Shown: piece after piece, positions 37,412-50,079 of the stretch
Layout of the letters: every line of letters begins with the position of its first letter
How positions within the stretch are numbered: position 1 is the first letter of the stretch
Source: Tipula vernalis
Taxonomy: Eukaryota > Arthropoda > Insecta > Diptera > Tipulidae
NCBI GenBank assembly: GCA_958295665.1
Contig: OY282558.1
Location: 45,446,389 to 45,510,388 of the forward strand
Direction of reading: 5' to 3'
Length of the DNA stretch: 64,000 bases
Notes under the pieces: model-generated
Seen by the model: the letters and a program-made list of their open reading frames with translations, nothing else
What the model was told of the DNA's origin: nothing
Databases searched by the model: none
Position numbers and translations under genes: made by a program

Positions 37412-38874
37412 ATGACATGAGTAAATGAAAACCCTGAACTTCAGATATGTCGCTGCTATTGATGTTCTTATCTTTTTACATAAAATTTAACTGATGTAGA
37501 CGGTGTGATGCATTTTATATAGAGCATGAAATTTGTCTAATCTGCCCAGGTAAATATAAACGATTTCGTTCTCCAACTGTATGCCTTGCAGAGATTAATA
37601 AAGATTTTCATAAAAAATAAATATTTAAAAATATTTTCAATATCTCTGGTACAAGCTCTTCACTACCATTTTAAATTTTATCAAATGTGGGATATTCTGA
37701 TGTGTGTAAATTTGGGATTGGACGCCTTCGCCCTAACAATTGCTTTTTTCCTCTTCTTTCATTGAATTGAACTGGGCCTCAACAGTTATTAGTTAGGAAT
37801 TCGGTGGGTACCGTGTCCCGAACAAATAAAATTATTGTTTTGCTAAATATGTTAGTAGCGGCCAAAAATTGATTTAAAAGTGGATCTCTCATATATGTAG
37901 TAATCACTGTCTAAATTCACACCCGCTGAATTCTTTAAGTTTTTCCTTTAGAAATCTCTCTTAATTTGTAAAAGCATTTAGGATGATAACATCGATTTTG
38001 TGCCAGAAAATCGATTGAACGACCAATTCATGTACCGACGATACTGCCCCATGATTCATTACGTTTACAATTAAGATCTTAAAATTTTCTGCTAGCTTCA
38101 AGATGAAGATGCTTCAGCGGATAGATAAAAACTACTTTGTACCACCACAACAATACTACTCCTTCTAGTATAGTTCTTTCAGTATTCCGTATGTAATGGA
38201 ATTTCGGGAATATTTAATTTGTACACAGTATCTTTCCTTAGTATCATTCTTTTCTTAACTGTACAGTTTATTTTTTCTATTAACTTATTACAAATAATTT
38301 GTTCCCAATAAAGAAGTAAGAAATAATTTGATTAAAATTTAACCAACATTTCTTTTCTCGACATAGGTATTGTTGAACGTGGACCAAGCTCATTTTCTTA
38401 ATATACTCGGTGTTTGTCATGAGTACCATAACATACGCTCTTATCAGGCCTCCACCACATGTGCACATCGTGATTGCCATATAAAAATCGTTTAGCCTTG
38501 AGAGAATCTCGTATCTATAGTATTTCGTCCGTGGTCAAAAATGTATTTGTCAAGTTATTGTTAAATATAAAATTTCACCATTCATCCTCTAAACCAGCGT
38601 AATTAAATCAGCTACAATTCTGGGGGGTAGGAAATAAAATCTTTCTTGAAATGTAAACAAAATTTAATACCAAATTTTACGGTTTTCATAACGTCATGAG
38701 GAATTCCTAAACTGGTTAGATCTACGGTCCATTTCTGTTCATTAACATTTTCGTATTCAATTTTGAAGATTTTCTCATTTTCTTATAATTTCATTGCTTA
38801 AAAAATGTGATCGTATCAAATTTTAAAATTTTGAAAAATCTTTTTTTTTTTTTGTCGGTTTAATCTATGCAATC

Positions 38875-39225
38875 TGTTCTGGGGCTCAAGGCACTGCCCA
38901 AAAGACACACGCAGTATTAGCCAAATCGAGGACCTGTGGTTCTAGACCCGTTTTCGGCCCATGGATTCTGCACTCCCAACAGTTGGTCATAGTTGTTTTC
39001 ATCATCATCACCGATCGTAATCAGATGATGAAAAATCGATCGTTTGAGTATATAAAGCGAACAAGATCGAATTAGATCGTTAGTATTTGGAAAGCGATAG
39101 TGTAAAAATTAAAAAGTGAATTAGTGTTTTAAGTGTATAATAAGTGTTTTTGTGAATTTTTGATAATAAATTGTGTTGTATTAATTTTTTGTGCTCAATA
39201 AATGGATCTACACTGGTGGTATTTT
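38875..39225 (+). repeat. LTR-like promoter region, unassigned
   Basis: A TATA-like GAGTATATAAAGCG (about 39046) is followed ~110-150 bp downstream by AATAAATTG and CAATAAATGG, and preceded by a GC-richer ~120-bp section. This U3/R/U5-like spacing resembles a solo LTR. A second copy or target duplication was not found, so the call is tentative. Confidence 0.25.
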
Positions 39226-39757
39226 AAACTCGATCCACAGTGTGAACATAAAAGTCGTTCATCAAGGTCAACGATGCTACGGAAAACGAAGCTGTTTCAT
39301 CGAATAGAATAAAATTATTGAAGAGATATAAAGTTTGAATGACCAAGACATTTTATGTTGTCATTTACAGGTAATGAGACAGAATACTGACCGGACAGGA
39401 GACGCTTGAAGTTCTTAATACAATTGTTTTGAACACAAATTGTTTCTATTTCCCAGAAACGTTCCAAATCGTCATGAACACTTTCATTAATACACAATAC
39501 AGTGGCTGGCATTTCATCAATACATATCCGAACACACCTCAATATAAATGGTGGTGGATTCTTAAGGGCAGTAATAGCTTGACCGCTAAACAATTGATTG
39601 GAAATTTCAGCACCAAGTAACAAATATCGATTTCATTCAGCTGCTGAATTTCTGTATGAATTAGATTTAAATCAATATTTAAATCCAGTGTTGCTGAGAT
39701 ATTAGATGTTCTGGACGTAATAGTTAGAGAAACCTTTACCTTAATTATGGTTTTCAT
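39225..39757 (-). pseudogene. BEL/Pao pol fragment
   Basis: On the minus strand, MLLGAEISNQLFSGQAI (from 39623) matches the conserved post-protease block of BEL/Pao polyproteins. ESVHDDLERFWEIE follows, the equally characteristic FWE motif just before the reverse transcriptase. Upstream, 39757-39610 continues in another frame with the protease-side segment. Beyond 39310 a piece with LFDETASF and SLTLMND resembles the VFDASA...SLND block at the start of RT. The rest of the element is absent. Confidence 0.6.
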
Positions 39758-41399
39758 TACACAGGTATACCAGATACGACTTGTTTTATCAGCTTCAATA
39801 AATTACCAATACTTTCAGAAACGAAGTTTAGATGTAACCCATTATCTAATAATGCAGTATATAGCTAATTTTAGTTACAGTTTAGTTAAGTCCTGTAATT
39901 ACTGAAAAGTCCTTAATTTCGAAAACTTATATTTGCCCCAAAATGGAGCAGGTCATTATGTTTCAAAGAACATATACTACAGGGTGGTTTCCATGCATCA
40001 TAATATTGAATTAATATCGAAGATCGTTCGAATAATTAGATCGTTTGTTTTCAATTGGATACTTTGAATTGGTTGTCACCTTGATGGTGTCTAACACGAT
40101 TTCGCAAAAAATTGCTAAATTTGTCGAAGTTTAATAATTTATTGGTTTATGAATTTAAATTTTTTCGGTTAAGTGGTGAATAAGCATTATGTTGCAATCC
40201 AACACAACAACTTACAATAATTGACGATATCTCTCATCGAATTTCAGAAAACACTTGATGATCCAAAATTGCACCTGAAAACACAAACAAAACGTCAGTT
40301 ATTAAAGTCAATCACAACAAACACAATTTGTAAATTTATCCTTAAATTTGAACTTGATTATTTTCCATTTGTTATCATGTTCACCTGAAATCATACAGTA
40401 AAATTTATTATTTTAAACTATTTTTGGAATCACATGTCTCGTTAAATTGTTAACTATTATTACGCATATTCCGTTAAATTTGGGCAACCTAAAAATTATA
40501 AGGCATGACGTTAAATTGAATTAACTTTTATGAAGATTGTATGTATGTATTTGTGTAGCTCAATTAAAATAATGAGTACGTTTTATGTTTAAGTATTAAA
40601 AAGCTTATTAAGAAGCTTTAACCCACTATTGGAAATAAACTACTTCTTAAAGCTATACAATAAATTATAATCATTCTCTTTTTCTTCAACCGTGGAATCG
40701 ACAACACATCTATTTCAAGAAATTTTTAAATTTTTTAAATCACAAGCCTAAATTGGAACCATACTAACAACATTTTGGTTTTGGCTTGTCGAGGTAAATA
40801 TTGCGAGGCAAATTTCAGACGTTTTATTTGCCATTCCTTTTTTGGCACATTAATTTTCTACAGCTTTTGGCTCGCATCAAGACACATTAAGTTTCACTTT
40901 TCAACTTCGTAACCGGCTTACAGCGTTACCGTAAATTATCGGAGTAGTTTTGTTATAAATAAATTGTTTGTCTTTTAATATGAGAAGTGATTTTGGATCT
41001 TTTACAGGTGAATTAGCTTTGGAATTTCTATTGCCTGTATGATGTTGACATTAAATTTTTCTTCCTGAAGATATTCAATACATTCTTCGAACGAATTCTC
41101 CATATTCAACGACTTATTGTCCATTTCTCAAAATTTTTCTTTTCAAAAGGCAAATAATCCTTCATGATATTTTTTCAATTCTTCTCATAAAATTTTCGAG
41201 AGTGCGAATACGATACATTGTTTTAACTTCAGAATTAAGCCGGAATTCATTTCCTTGATGTATCCCTAATTCAAACCAAATTTATTTGCTTGGCCAGATT
41301 TAAAGGTTGATAAAATAGCACCGGTAATTTTTTCTACCCAAATTTAGTAACTAACAAATTTCAATCCATTCTACATAACCTAAGATAGCGAAATAGGGT

Positions 41400-41603
41400 G
41401 ACTGTCATATAAAGACATTTTCAGGTGCACAATGCACATATATTTATATACATATGGTAATACCATACATATTGTAACACTATATTATAATGTTGTACCT
41501 AACCTCAAATGTCAAGTCAGTCATTAAATATTACTAATACAGAACACACCTCTTCTTGTTATTTAGATGGTTATCGTGTTATCACATGGTGTCAGATGTG
41601 GGG
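41400..41603 (+). repeat. 5' LTR end and primer-binding site of Ty3/gypsy element
   Basis: TGGTGTCAGATGTGGGG at 41587-41603 looks like a tRNA-primer binding site: it begins TGG, as complements of tRNA CCA ends do, and directly follows a ...CACA end. The upstream ~180 bp would be the LTR. Its start is uncertain and no matching 3' LTR is present after pol, so the boundary is inferred from the primer site alone. Confidence 0.35.
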
Positions 41604-41842
41604 TATAAAAAAGATTTCAAGTGAAAGTGAAGAAAACTAATCAAATACGTAAAATACGTACAATTAAATACAATTTTATGGAAAATATCAAAAATTGATG
41701 CCATTGATGTATAACATTACGCAGCAATAATACATAACCTACAAATAAATAGAGCCGATTGTTCGAGAATATAAAACATTAGTGAAGTCAACGGAAAGCA
41801 AATTTATTGTAAACAGTTGGAGTCCTTTGCAAAGCAATCACA

Positions 41843-42184
41843 ATGTCAGGTACAAAACCACCGAAACATTTATTCGTCAATCATTTCAATATTACCTACT
41901 CTATTGCAACGGAGTTGAATTTAAAATCAGAGGAAGTCCAAGCAGACACGCTGTTAGCGTCTCTCGGTCAAGCAGCACAACGCGTAATAAACAATTTGGG
42001 TGTAACTGACGAAGAGAAGAAAGAAACAAAAACCGTACTGGATAAATTAACAGCGCATTTTGCACCATCACGTAACAAAACGTATGAAAGGTGTCATTTT
42101 CATCGCATCAAACAACAACAATCAGAAGCGTTTGAAGATTTTTTTTCAAAGACTACAATGCCAAGTAAAACGTTGCGGATATAA
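41843..42184 (+). pseudogene. Ty3/gypsy gag, frameshifted
   Basis: The start at 41843 (MSGTKPPKHLF) fits a gag N-terminus and lies ~240 bp downstream of the primer site. The capsid-like part runs for 100 codons (NFNITYS... LDKLTAHFAPSRNKTYERCHFHRIKQQQSEAFEDFF) and then goes out of frame at a run of eight T (42139-42146), ending at 42184. The remainder of gag, including the zinc knuckle CRTCGINGHFAIKC (42468-42509), lies in the next frame. Since the break is inside the capsid region rather than at the gag-pol border, a homopolymer indel is likelier than programmed frameshifting. Confidence 0.75.
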
Positions 42185-43925
42185 AGTTGAGGACTCTGAT
42201 AAATTTACAATGGATCAAATAGTAGTTGGAATCAAATCAGAACAGACTCGTCAAAAACTTTGGGTGGAAGATAGTTTGGATTTAGAAAAAGCAAAGAAAA
42301 TATGTAGAGCCGCCGAGAGAGCCGAGAAAGAAATGCATGAAATACAACAGGAGATCTCTGAAGTAAATATATCAGTTACGGTAAATAAAGTAAAAAACGA
42401 AACATTTCATTGTGGTCGGTGTGATAATGAACACGGAAGGAAACAATACCCAGCATTCAATACCAAGTGTAGAACATGTGGTATAAATGGTCACTTTGCA
42501 ATAAAGTGTCGGGTAAATCGACAGAAAAAACCAACTAAGAAAAGTAAATCAAGGAAAGTTGCAGCAGTCGGGGAGTTAGATACAGATTCTGACTCCACGG
42601 AAGAAGATAAGTCCGACGAAGATGTTAATTATGATTATCATGCATCGGTTATTAAAATAAACAAGTTAGCAGCCGACAATAAATGGATAGAAAACTTACA
42701 AATTGGCGATAAAAAGGTCGCGGTTAACCTTGATACGGGTGCAGAATGCAATGTGATGTCATCTGATAAAGCAAAAAGACTGAAATTAGAATTAAAACAG
42801 TCAAAAACCAAACGTAATTTAACATACAACAATAGTGTAATACCTGTCCTCGGTGAAGTGAAAACAACTTGTACATCATCCAAAGCAACCGCTACAGTGA
42901 AATTTAAAATAGTAGAAGGTAATCTCATGACCATATTAGGTCGAGACATGTGTGAGAAATTAAGGTTCGTTATTCGGGTGCAACAAATTCAACAAATTGG
43001 ACGTTGTAATACATACGAATATGACATCGACTTTATTGATAGTCCAAATTTTAAAATTATACCACCCAGAAGAATTCCAAATGCATTTAAAAATCGTGTT
43101 AAAGAACAATTAGATAACATGGTCGAAATGAAAGTAATCGAGCCAATTAAAGAATCTACACCGGCAGTTAGTCCATTGGTAATAGTTAAAAAAGGCGACA
43201 ACAATCAAAATATTCGTATATGTATTGATCCAACGGAGCTCAATAAGAACATCAAAAGGTGTCACTATCCCTTGGAAACAGTGGAAGAGATAGCAACTAA
43301 AGTAAATGGGTCAAAATATTTCACCAAACTTGATTGTAACAAAGGGTTCTGGCAAATTCCTGTTACTGAAAGAACATCCAAATATTTAGTGATTGCCACG
43401 CCATGGGGTCGTTATAGATATTTACGTTTACCGTTCGGTATATCGTCGGCACCTGAAATGCTTTCGCACGTCAAGAACGAAACATTAGGAGGTATCGAAA
43501 ATTGTGAAATAGCTATGGACGATATATTCTTATTTGCTAAAACGAGAGAAGAGATTCGGGAAATTACGAAGAAAGTTCGGAGTAGACTGGAAAAAGCAGG
43601 ATTTACACTTAACGATAAAAAATGTGAATACGAAAAAGAACGAGTAAAATTTTTAGGGCATATTTTTACTCCAACCGGTTATGAAGCAGATCCAGAAAAA
43701 ATAAAAGTTATTTTTAAACAGAACAAACCGACGAACGTCAAAAAATTGCAACGACTACTTGGTATGATTACGTATTTGCATAAATTTCTACCGAATCTTT
43801 CGAATATTACAGAACCAATGCGAGTGTTATTGCAAAAGGGAACATCCTGGTTTTGGAATGCTCAACAAAATGAAGCATTTACAAAAATATTAAAAACCCT
43901 TACAAGCACACCAGTTTTGAGCTGA
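42147..43925 (+). pseudogene. Gag 3' part, protease and reverse transcriptase
   Basis: The frame opens at 42060, but only the part after the T8 run is genuine. It contains the zinc knuckle (~42468), an acidic linker, a retropepsin with LDTGAECNVM (~42728), and a full RT: RICIDPTELNKNI, KLDCNKGFWQIPV, YLRLPFGISSAPE, the catalytic MDD (~43515-43523) and LGHIFTPTGYEADPEKI. It ends at TGA 43923-43925 just as the RNase H domain should begin. The residue before MDD is Ala (EIAMDD), where Tyr is usual for this family. Minus-strand frames at 42638-42949 and 42989-43204 are shadows. Confidence 0.8.
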
Positions 43926-44153
43926 CGTAAAATTATCGGTAGACGCAAGCTCGAAAGCGTTAGGAGCATGCCTAATGCAAATGGATCATCCTATTGCTTA
44001 TGCAACACGGACGCTTACAAGTGCTGAGCAGAACTACCCACAAATTGAGAACCATGTGTATGGTAAAAAATTGCTAGTAGAAACAGACCATAAGCCACTG
44101 GAAACAATTTTTAAAAACCATTAGTAAAGTCTCCAGCACGTTTACAACGAATC
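43926..44153 (+). pseudogene. RNase H segment, broken
   Basis: After the stop, a shifted frame gives LSVDASSKALGACLMQ and HPIAYATRTLTSAEQNYPQIE, the start of the Ty3-type RNase H. The next expected ~13-residue stretch is missing: IE is followed directly by NHVYGKKLLVETDHKPLETIF. Another shift near 44113 leads into the integrase frame (KSPARLQR). An exact deletion of about 40 nt is inferred from the missing residues. Confidence 0.65.
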
Positions 44154-45707
44154 TTGTGGGACATTCTGCAATACTCACCAACTATTGTATATAAAAAAGG
44201 TACACAGATACCAATTGCAGACGCTTTGAGTCACGACTGTGATTCTTCAGCTGATACGAACGATCAGCCAAAAGAAGAAGAGTCGGAATACAAAGTGTTC
44301 GTAGTGTTTGCAATGTCAGAGACCACGAAGCAACGTTTTGTCGAATTAAACAATAATGATGCGGAATTAAAATTATTAAAATTAGTTGTTATGAAGGGAT
44401 GGTCAGAGGAGGAAGAGAAATTGACAAAAGCAGTTCGTAAATGCCACAATTTCAAGGAAGAGATCACATGGGACGAAGGCTTACTATTCAAAGGCACAAA
44501 GGTAATGGTCCCTCAAGCTGAAATACGGGAAGTTATACACTGGGTTCATAAAGGTCATCCGGGTATTAATCAATCACTAGCGAGAGCCAGACAAAGCCTG
44601 TTTTGGGTAGGTCAAACAAAGGATATTCAAGAATTCGTAAAAAGTTGTCCAACATGTCAGCGTACGCAAAAATCTAAAATAAAAGAGCCATTACTACAAA
44701 AAGTAATACCTGATTATCCATTTCAAAATGTATCGACAGAACTGTTTCATTTCAAAGGGAAAAAATATTGTCTAATTGCGGATCATTATTCCGGTTTCAT
44801 TGATTTTCATCAATTGAAATCTTCCACAGCAGCTGAAGTAGTATTGCAAATGAAAAAATGGTTTTCAACTCATGGAATACCTGAAATTTTGGAATCCGAT
44901 GGTGGACCACAGTTCACTTCAAATACATTTACACAATTTCCAAACAAATGGTTATTCAATCATTGCATATCTAGTCCACATTATGCAAGATCAAATGGAT
45001 TTGCTGAGCGGAATGTACAAACGTTAAAAAATATATTGAAAAGATGTTGGCATGATAACACAGATATTTATGAAGCACTCTTAATGCTTCGAAACACACC
45101 CAGAAGTAATGAACTTGGTTCTCATAGTCAACGTCTTTTCAGCCGCAATACCAGAAATTTCATTCCGATCGAAAAACAACAATTAAAGCCAAAGATCATC
45201 AATAATGTCACGCGAGAATTGGCACGTCTACGTTTCCAGCAAAAGGTGTATGCTGACAAAATATCAAGTCCATTCAAACAATTGAAAATTGGTGAGCAAG
45301 TTTGTATGCAAGCTGGTCCAAGACATTGGAAATCAGCAACCGTGGTGGAAAAAATAATATATCCACGCTCAGTTGTTGTCGAGAGTAAGTCTGGCAAGAG
45401 ATATAAATGCATCACTATTCATTTAGAAAGATCTAAGGCGCTTATTCCGGATCCAGTTCAATTTGAAACCATTATTGAAGAGCCAGACAGAAATGAAGAT
45501 ACAAATAGAATTATACCACCAATAGAAGCATCACCGGGAAAAATTGATAAGTCACTGAGTTCATCACCAATCAACAATAAACAATCAGCTGAGCATACAG
45601 ATACAATTATATCATCAACTGAAACATCATCACCGGGCCAAAGCGATGGGCCACTGAGTTCATCAGCAAGAAAAAAGAAAAGGACTACTGGAAGATTACG
45701 GAGCTAG
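44154..45707 (+). pseudogene. Ty3/gypsy integrase and C-terminus
   Basis: The 517-codon open frame begins inside the RNase H tail (WDILQYSPTIVYKKGTQIPIADAL). It then has the HHCC zinc-binding domain (HWVHKGHPG ... CPTCQRT, ~44540-44670) and the integrase core. The second and third catalytic residues are present: D in SDGGPQFTS (44898-44900) and E in GFAERNVQ (45006-45008). The expected first Asp reads Glu (VSTELF, 44739-44741), which alone would be expected to impair catalysis. The Ser/Pro-rich C-terminus ends at 45707. No start codon belongs here: the frame is the 3' part of the broken pol. Confidence 0.8.
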
Positions 45708-46300
45708 TAGATTCATCTACTCAACTTTGGTCACCCCTCCAATAGACGCCAAACCACCTTTCGGCTTGAAAATACTTACGCACAAAAACTATTTGACAGG
45801 GTTCTTACTCTCCTGTTTAAACCTGTCAGAAATCTTTTTTGCCCTTGTGGACTAGTTCAGTCATAATTTTTGTCATCTGCAAGAAACCTCACTGGCAACC
45901 TCGTGCTAGTGTTATCGTTAGTCATTCACCTATTTCCAAATATAAGTCAATTCTAGTCGTGCGTAAGGTGCTAGTCTTATTGACCATATTTGGGGATCTA
46001 ACATTTTAGAATTCAGTAAAACTATAGAAATTGAAAAGAATAAGATTTCTGTAACACAATTTTATTAAAATTCAACATAATATTTCATTAAAACTGATCA
46101 CAATATGTAACGGGAATTTAAGAGAATAAAAAGGTGCGGTAAAGTTACACAAATGTTCTCACCTTCAAAAAGCACATTTTCCTCTTGTATACATACAATA
46201 AGAAAATACATCTTACGTTTACCAGAAAGGACATAAATTATCGATTCGCTTTCATACATTACATAGTGTGGTTTTAAATAACTTTAATGGCGCCTAGACA
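45708..46300. other. Region downstream of pol, no 3' LTR seen
   Basis: This region was compared by eye with 41400-41603 and no duplicate could be found. It has no coding sequence. The 3' LTR has been lost or is too diverged to recognise. Confidence 0.3.
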
Positions 46301-48500
46301 CAGTGGGGATATAAGCTTAATACGGTACATAAAATATTTGTATCCTATGTGATAGTTTTTCATAAAATTAATCATGTAAAATACATATAAATTCTAAAAG
46401 ACAACATCGCACCAAACATACATATATACATGTATAGAAAATTACCTCTATTATAGAATAAAATATAGAAAATTCTGTAAAATGCAAACGTTCAGCAATA
46501 ATTCATTCAATAAAACCAAAAATGAGATAAAATTTTCTAATTCAAAATACATAAAAATATTAAAAATCTCAATATACAAAAACCAGACACAATCTAAAAT
46601 AATTTCATTAATTTTTGTTGTCAAAATCCTCGGTACCCTCAAACCCTTAGTTACTCGCGCGGCGCACACAGATAGCAGCAGCATAAAAATAAATCCAAAC
46701 CAAAACAAAAGGAATAAAAATCTCACAAAAATTATAACAACAACACACCACCATGAAAAACCCCCAACGAAATGTAAAAACAAAAAAATCTTCAATTATT
46801 CAATAGCACACTTGTCTCACTATTTTTATCTTATTTTTATTAAAGAAATGCTTCATCTCTTTCTGTATCAATACAAACCCATAATATTTTTTTGTCTTTT
46901 TTATTTTTGGATAAAGCACAAAAAAAAATCAAGCATACAGCATCTTACCAAAAAATGTATCTCTCATATCTCGTATACAACATTGAAATTTATTTTCCAT
47001 CCAAAAACAAACCAAATGTATTCTCTTCTAATATGGTTTGTACTGTTAGTGTTGTAGTAAATTTTCAACTGAATCATAACATCACAAGAGAAATTCTCGG
47101 ACAACAAAAACCAAAACAGCAGAAAATTATGCAAGTTTTTATGTATGTGGAAGTTTTTATCTTATATATCTTATATATATGGATGTATGTATAAAGCTGT
47201 ACATTTTTATGTGTTCTGCAGAAATTCATCTTGTATCTCACTTTTCCACCAAGGATACAAAATAATGTGTGTTGTTGGTTCGGCTGTTACTTTTTAACTT
47301 AGGGTATGGTGAATTTATCGGGGTTTTTTTCATTTTTCTTTACTGACTACACACCACCACCTCTCGGTACTATTAAACAGTACATAACATTTTGTGTAAT
47401 CCAACCAGAGTTGCAATCATTAAGCAGTAAACAGAAAATTTTACTTGCAAAACATTATTTGTATAATTACAATACACTACTGTACTACGAACAATTTATA
47501 CCCTTTCGAACTATTTTTGTGGTGTATTGCGAATGTATGAAAGTGACCAGACTTAAGATTTTTGAAAAGATAAAAAGTTAAATAAGCAAAATTGATACTA
47601 ATCGTAGAACGTATACGGTCTCTTTAGTATTCATAAACAAATATTAAGATTAATTATAGTTAAATTCTTATGTTTGTATGTAGTATAGCTAGGATCACAA
47701 TATACTCGTACATACAAAAAATCTAATTAAATTTAAAATAATTTTCTCCTATTTAACTACCCCATACTATTGTAACGATTTCAACAACACCAACAACACG
47801 ATAAAATAAAATAAAAAGCTTACATCCAATCAAATCTATTCTTACCCCTTTTATTCGGGATAGCAGAAACTAAAATACTCGGAAAGAAACTTTCAACTGG
47901 AATTTTATTTTCTAATAATTTTAAAATTTATTTCATTTGCATGTTTGCCAATATCGTTTTTACAAGTTTTAATTGTGTGTGTATTTCTGCTTACAAACTG
48001 TTTAAAGCTTTTAAAATTAAAAAAAAAAAAAAAATTCTCATGTGTTTTCGTTTACTAAAGTAAAGCAAAATTACTCATGATAGTTTTAGTAGAATCTCTC
48101 TTTTCAATAAACAAGTATGAATATATGTATGTAGTAACAAAACGCTTTGTGCTGGTTCGGCTAATATGCCAGGTTGTGTACAAAATTGTCTAACAATACA
48201 TGGAAAGAAGATAAAGCTCCTTTTTTTGTTTTATTTATCGAAAAGTGGACGGATAAAATAAAAAGTAAAACTTATACACATATGTATGTACATCATACAT
48301 ACATCTATTACATATATATATGTAGCTCTTGGAGTTATGTATTTCCAAAGAAAAATAAATAAATCGAGAATTTATAGATTTTTATATTGTACTCGTATAA
48401 AATAAACTAAAGTAAGTAATTACAAATACAAATAATAGCAATTTTTGGTTTTTCTTATTCTATTTATGTAATAAATACAGAGAAATGAAAATGAGCTTTT
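46300..48500. other. AT-rich block, no gene recognised
   Basis: A-rich plus strand with many CAAAA and AAAAACCA words. Frames up to 191 codons (46482-47057 plus) exist but are Lys/Asn/Ile/Phe-rich with no domain. A small GC-richer island, ACTCGCGCGGCGCACACAG, lies at about 46653-46671. A possible THAP-like start near 48166 is listed separately. Confidence 0.35.
48166..48272 (+). pseudogene. Possible THAP zinc-finger relic
   Basis: The ATG at 48166 begins MPGCVQNCLTIHGKKIKL, which has the M-P-x-C-x(3)-C opening of THAP DNA-binding domains. A nearby shifted frame adds FIEKWTDKIK, where the conserved THAP Trp would fall. The distal C-x2-H pair is not visible. THAP domains occur in P-element transposases and host proteins, so either origin is possible. 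Confidence 0.25.
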
Positions 48501-49626
48501 AAGTAAAGGAATCGTTTAATGTTAGTGGCTTTATTCTTTAGGGTGTTCCTCGTCCGCATTTATATAAATTTTGTCTTAATTTTATTTAAATCAATCGAAT
48601 GCATTGCAAATGTGTAAAGTCTCTTAACACTTTACATACCGCCATTATTTCTAAGGAATTCTGCTGGTACCGGATGGAATTAAAATAAACCATTACATCT
48701 AAAACCCTTTTTAGCTTGAGAAATCTGAATAAAACACTTTTTGGTGCTTGTGTTACTATCGATGCCGCGAGAGACTGTAGATAAAGAACAGTTGGGACGA
48801 GACAGGAGGATCCAACATTAAAGATGATACACGGGCTGTTAAAGGCTTATAGAAAATGTAAAAGGTCTGTCTGGGTTTTGGCAAGATTGTCAGCCGAATA
48901 TAATGACCATATTTAAATAAATGGAAGACCTTACAAATAAAATTAATAAATTTGAACGCTTAGTACACCCAGAAAGGTCAATTTTTTAAAACGGCTTCAC
49001 CGATTTTGACAGGACATTATTTTGTTGAAAGCCTGATATTTTTACTTTAAAATGACAGTATCTTCATGAAAATTGGTTAAGTATTTTTTTTAATGAATTT
49101 TGATTGAAAACGCAACGAAAATTGATGATTATGAAAAAAAAATGGAGGTGTGGCCAACACACGACTTTCTTTTACGATCAGAGAATTTTGGGAAAGTTTA
49201 TTTTTTATTATAATTTTTAAATTTTTTTTTAATTTTTGGAAACGTTTTGTATTACCTAAGTAGTTTTTTGTAAGCCTTCTACTTTTTAAGATATTTGCAA
49301 AATAAATTTTCTGGACCAAGGGAGTGGCCACTTCCAGTTAGCCGATTTGGAGTAAAATTCACTAGGACCTCCCAATTTAACAAAAAAGGTTAAACCATCT
49401 GGGCTGTAGAGAGGATACAGACTGACAGACAGACACCATTTCAAAACCCATGTTTTTCGGGCTCAGGTGACTTCAAAACAGATAAATCTCTAAAAATCTC
49501 AAGGACCAAAATTTTCATGATTAATATACTTTATTTTACTATAGTAAAATCAAGTAATATTGGGAATATTTAAATTTAAATTACAACAAAAAATGCAAGC
49601 AAAACAAAAACAATTTTATTGGTTAA

Positions 49627-50079
49627 TAATTAGTATTGCTCCCCCTTGCGCCTACAATGGTTAGCATGTGGCACCCCATTGACCTTATTAAGGTTTTGAC
49701 AAAGACTTGGGGGATCGCACCATATTCCTCATCCAACGCAATCTTGAGGTCACTGATGTTAGATGGTACCGGATTTTTGGGTCGGACCCTCTCCTGTCAC
49801 TACCATGGAGACATATTCTGCACTCCTTCATGGATGAACAGCTACATCTCGAACTTGTCTTAGCTTCTGCTGCACATCGACGTCCGAGAGACGAAGATTT
49901 CGCAGTGAAGTTAGGATGATTAATCGATCGTCCCTCTCAGATGTACATCGATACCGGCTGGTATGTGATCTCCGATTGAAGGTACCAGTTTCCTGAAACA
50001 TTCTGGATACTTGTCTGATAAGTGACTGATGGCAAATATTTGTCAACGTGGTATTATACAGGAGATTGCAGCACTCCAA
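49627..50079 (-). pseudogene. Tc1-type transposase, internally deleted
   Basis: The 5' part (50079 to ~49830) encodes a Tc1 second helix-turn-helix: LIRQVSRMFQETGTFNRRSH followed by TSERDDRLIILTSLRNLRLS. The 3' part (~49770 to 49627) gives the family C-terminus: DLKIALDEEYGAIPQVFVKT, then RSMGCHMLTIVGARGSNTNY and a stop. The whole DDE catalytic core, normally about 200 residues, is missing between them. Terminal repeats were not located. Plus-strand frames over the same bases are shadows. Confidence 0.75.

Larger units (their letters stand above)
41604..45707 (+). mobile_element. Ty3/gypsy LTR retrotransposon, decayed
   Basis: A leader, gag, protease, RT, RNase H and integrase follow in the canonical Ty3/gypsy order. 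There is no envelope-like frame. At least four lesions break it: a shift at T8 (42139-42146), an indel plus TGA at ~43920, a deletion inside RNase H near 44045 and a shift near 44113. The 3' LTR is not found between 45707 and 46300. The relatedness of gag-pol to K02A2.6-type proteins suggests a Mag-like lineage; that is inference. Confidence 0.85.

Noticed and set aside
46482..47057. 191-codon plus-strand open frame
   Set aside because: Its Lys/Asn/Ile/Phe-heavy composition reflects A-rich DNA. No domain, no codon bias, and a comparable frame exists on the opposite strand.
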